Shown here piece after piece: positions 63,584 to 64,000 of a stretch of DNA of 64,000 nucleotides. Numbering within the stretch: the first letter of the stretch is position 1; each line of letters starts with the position of its first letter. The stretch comes from Kaistia adipata DSM 17808 (GTDB taxonomy: Bacteria > Pseudomonadota > Alphaproteobacteria > Rhizobiales > Kaistiaceae), in NCBI RefSeq assembly GCF_000423225.1, contig NZ_AUHO01000007.1, forward strand, positions 310,001 through 374,000, written 5' to 3'. Position numbers and translations under genes: made by a program. Below the pieces are notes generated by a model, which made no database searches, was not told the DNA's origin, and was given only the letters and a program-made list of their open reading frames with translations.

Positions 63584-63698
63584 GCCCGGTGTCGCGCGCC
63601 ATGCAACCAAGGCGCGGTTCGCGCGTCGTGCCTGAGGACGGGCGCCGCGTCCGGGCGGCATTCGCAAGCGGCACCTCGAACAGGCGGATGGCGCGATC

Positions 63699-64000
63699 TT
63701 GGAAACCGGGCTCTATCTCGACACGTCGCTCAGGCTGGGGGCGGCCGCGCTCTGCGGTCTTCTCATCGGCATCAACCGGGACGCGCACGAGAAGCCGGCT
63801 GGCATGCGCACGCTGGCGCTGGTGGCGCTGGGCGCCGCGCTGGTGACGCTGAGCGCGCTGCGGATCCCGGAATTCACGGGCGAGCCGGACGCGCTGAGCC
63901 GCGTCCTGCAGGGCGTCATCCAGGGCGTGCTCGCCGGTATCGGCTTCATCGGTGCCGGCGCCATCCTGCGGCTCGGCCGGCGCGGCGAGAATGTTCAGGG
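63699..64000 (+). CDS. MgtC/SapB family membrane protein, N-terminal part
   Basis: About 100 residues before the window ends. RLGAAALCGLLIGINRDAHE and KPAGMRTLALVALGAALVTL are the first two helices of the MgtC family, and VIQGVLAGIGFIGAGAILRL the conserved third. A TTG start at 63699 is inferred. MgtC proteins affect growth at low magnesium and intracellular survival. Confidence 0.85.
   Translation, partial: METGLYLDTSLRLGAAALCGLLIGINRDAHEKPAGMRTLALVALGAALVTLSALRIPEFTGEPDALSRVLQGVIQGVLAGIGFIGAGAILRLGRRGENVQ

Overview
The window is high-GC DNA from an alphaproteobacterium, most likely a member of the Hyphomicrobiales (Rhizobiales). Support comes from the core block murA - DUF2948 - hisD - UPF0262 - small phosphatase - maf - yacG - tRNA-Phe, an Omp25/31-type beta-barrel protein, and two kinds of hairpin-forming intergenic repeat of the sort common in this order. 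The genus cannot be named from the sequence alone.

Layout. 1-14285 is chromosomal: a partial glutamate symporter gene (gltS), two AraC-type regulators, an RND efflux pair, a lipoprotein alpha/beta hydrolase, a TerC-CBS-CorC membrane protein, a 37-residue membrane peptide gene, an outer-membrane barrel, a small four-helix membrane protein and a methyltransferase. 14286-39656 is a 25.4-kb integrated element inserted at the 3' end of a tRNA-Thr(GGT) gene. It is bounded by a 16-bp direct repeat and carries a tyrosine integrase at the end away from the tRNA. 39718-46057 is the conserved murA-to-tRNA-Phe block. 46058-64000 holds small secreted proteins, a Tat-exported FMN alpha-hydroxy-acid oxidase, a yhiI-rbbA-yhhJ-like ABC exporter operon, a sugar-type ABC importer operon ending in an amidohydrolase, a polysaccharide deacetylase, a single-domain response regulator and the start of an MgtC-family gene.

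Inside the element the left arm reads rightward: integrase, an AlpA-like regulator, five small ATGA-coupled genes, a Toprim primase-like protein and a RepA-like hexameric helicase, followed by a strongly structured G-rich spacer. The middle holds a HEPN (Abi-like) gene, a helix-turn-helix/GIY-YIG fusion, a small XRE protein, gene fragments, and a gene-free stretch with a perfect 12-bp hairpin and a direct repeat that could be a replication origin. A leftward block encodes phage-virion-like proteins (a 109-aa phage protein of the kind found near terminase genes, and two large ejection-type proteins), but I find no capsid, portal, large terminase, tail or lysis gene. The right arm holds a PIN nuclease with a partner gene, secreted and membrane proteins, a secreted nuclease, a DUF4145 protein, and a phage-like switch: an XRE repressor, three 18-bp operator-like sites and a divergent run of eight tiny coupled genes. 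The element is therefore either a decayed podovirus-like prophage or a satellite that keeps DNA-delivery proteins without a capsid.

The most unusual items are this gene content, the matching 12-bp-period repeats near both ends (probable integrase arm sites), the HTH-GIY-YIG fusion, the PIN/OB-like pair, the a-b-a'-b' inverted-repeat array after the helicase, the sugar ABC ATPase split into two complementary half genes, the missing infA between the phosphatase and maf genes, and a 9-bp minisatellite at the start of a secreted-protein gene whose N-terminus seems to be lost.
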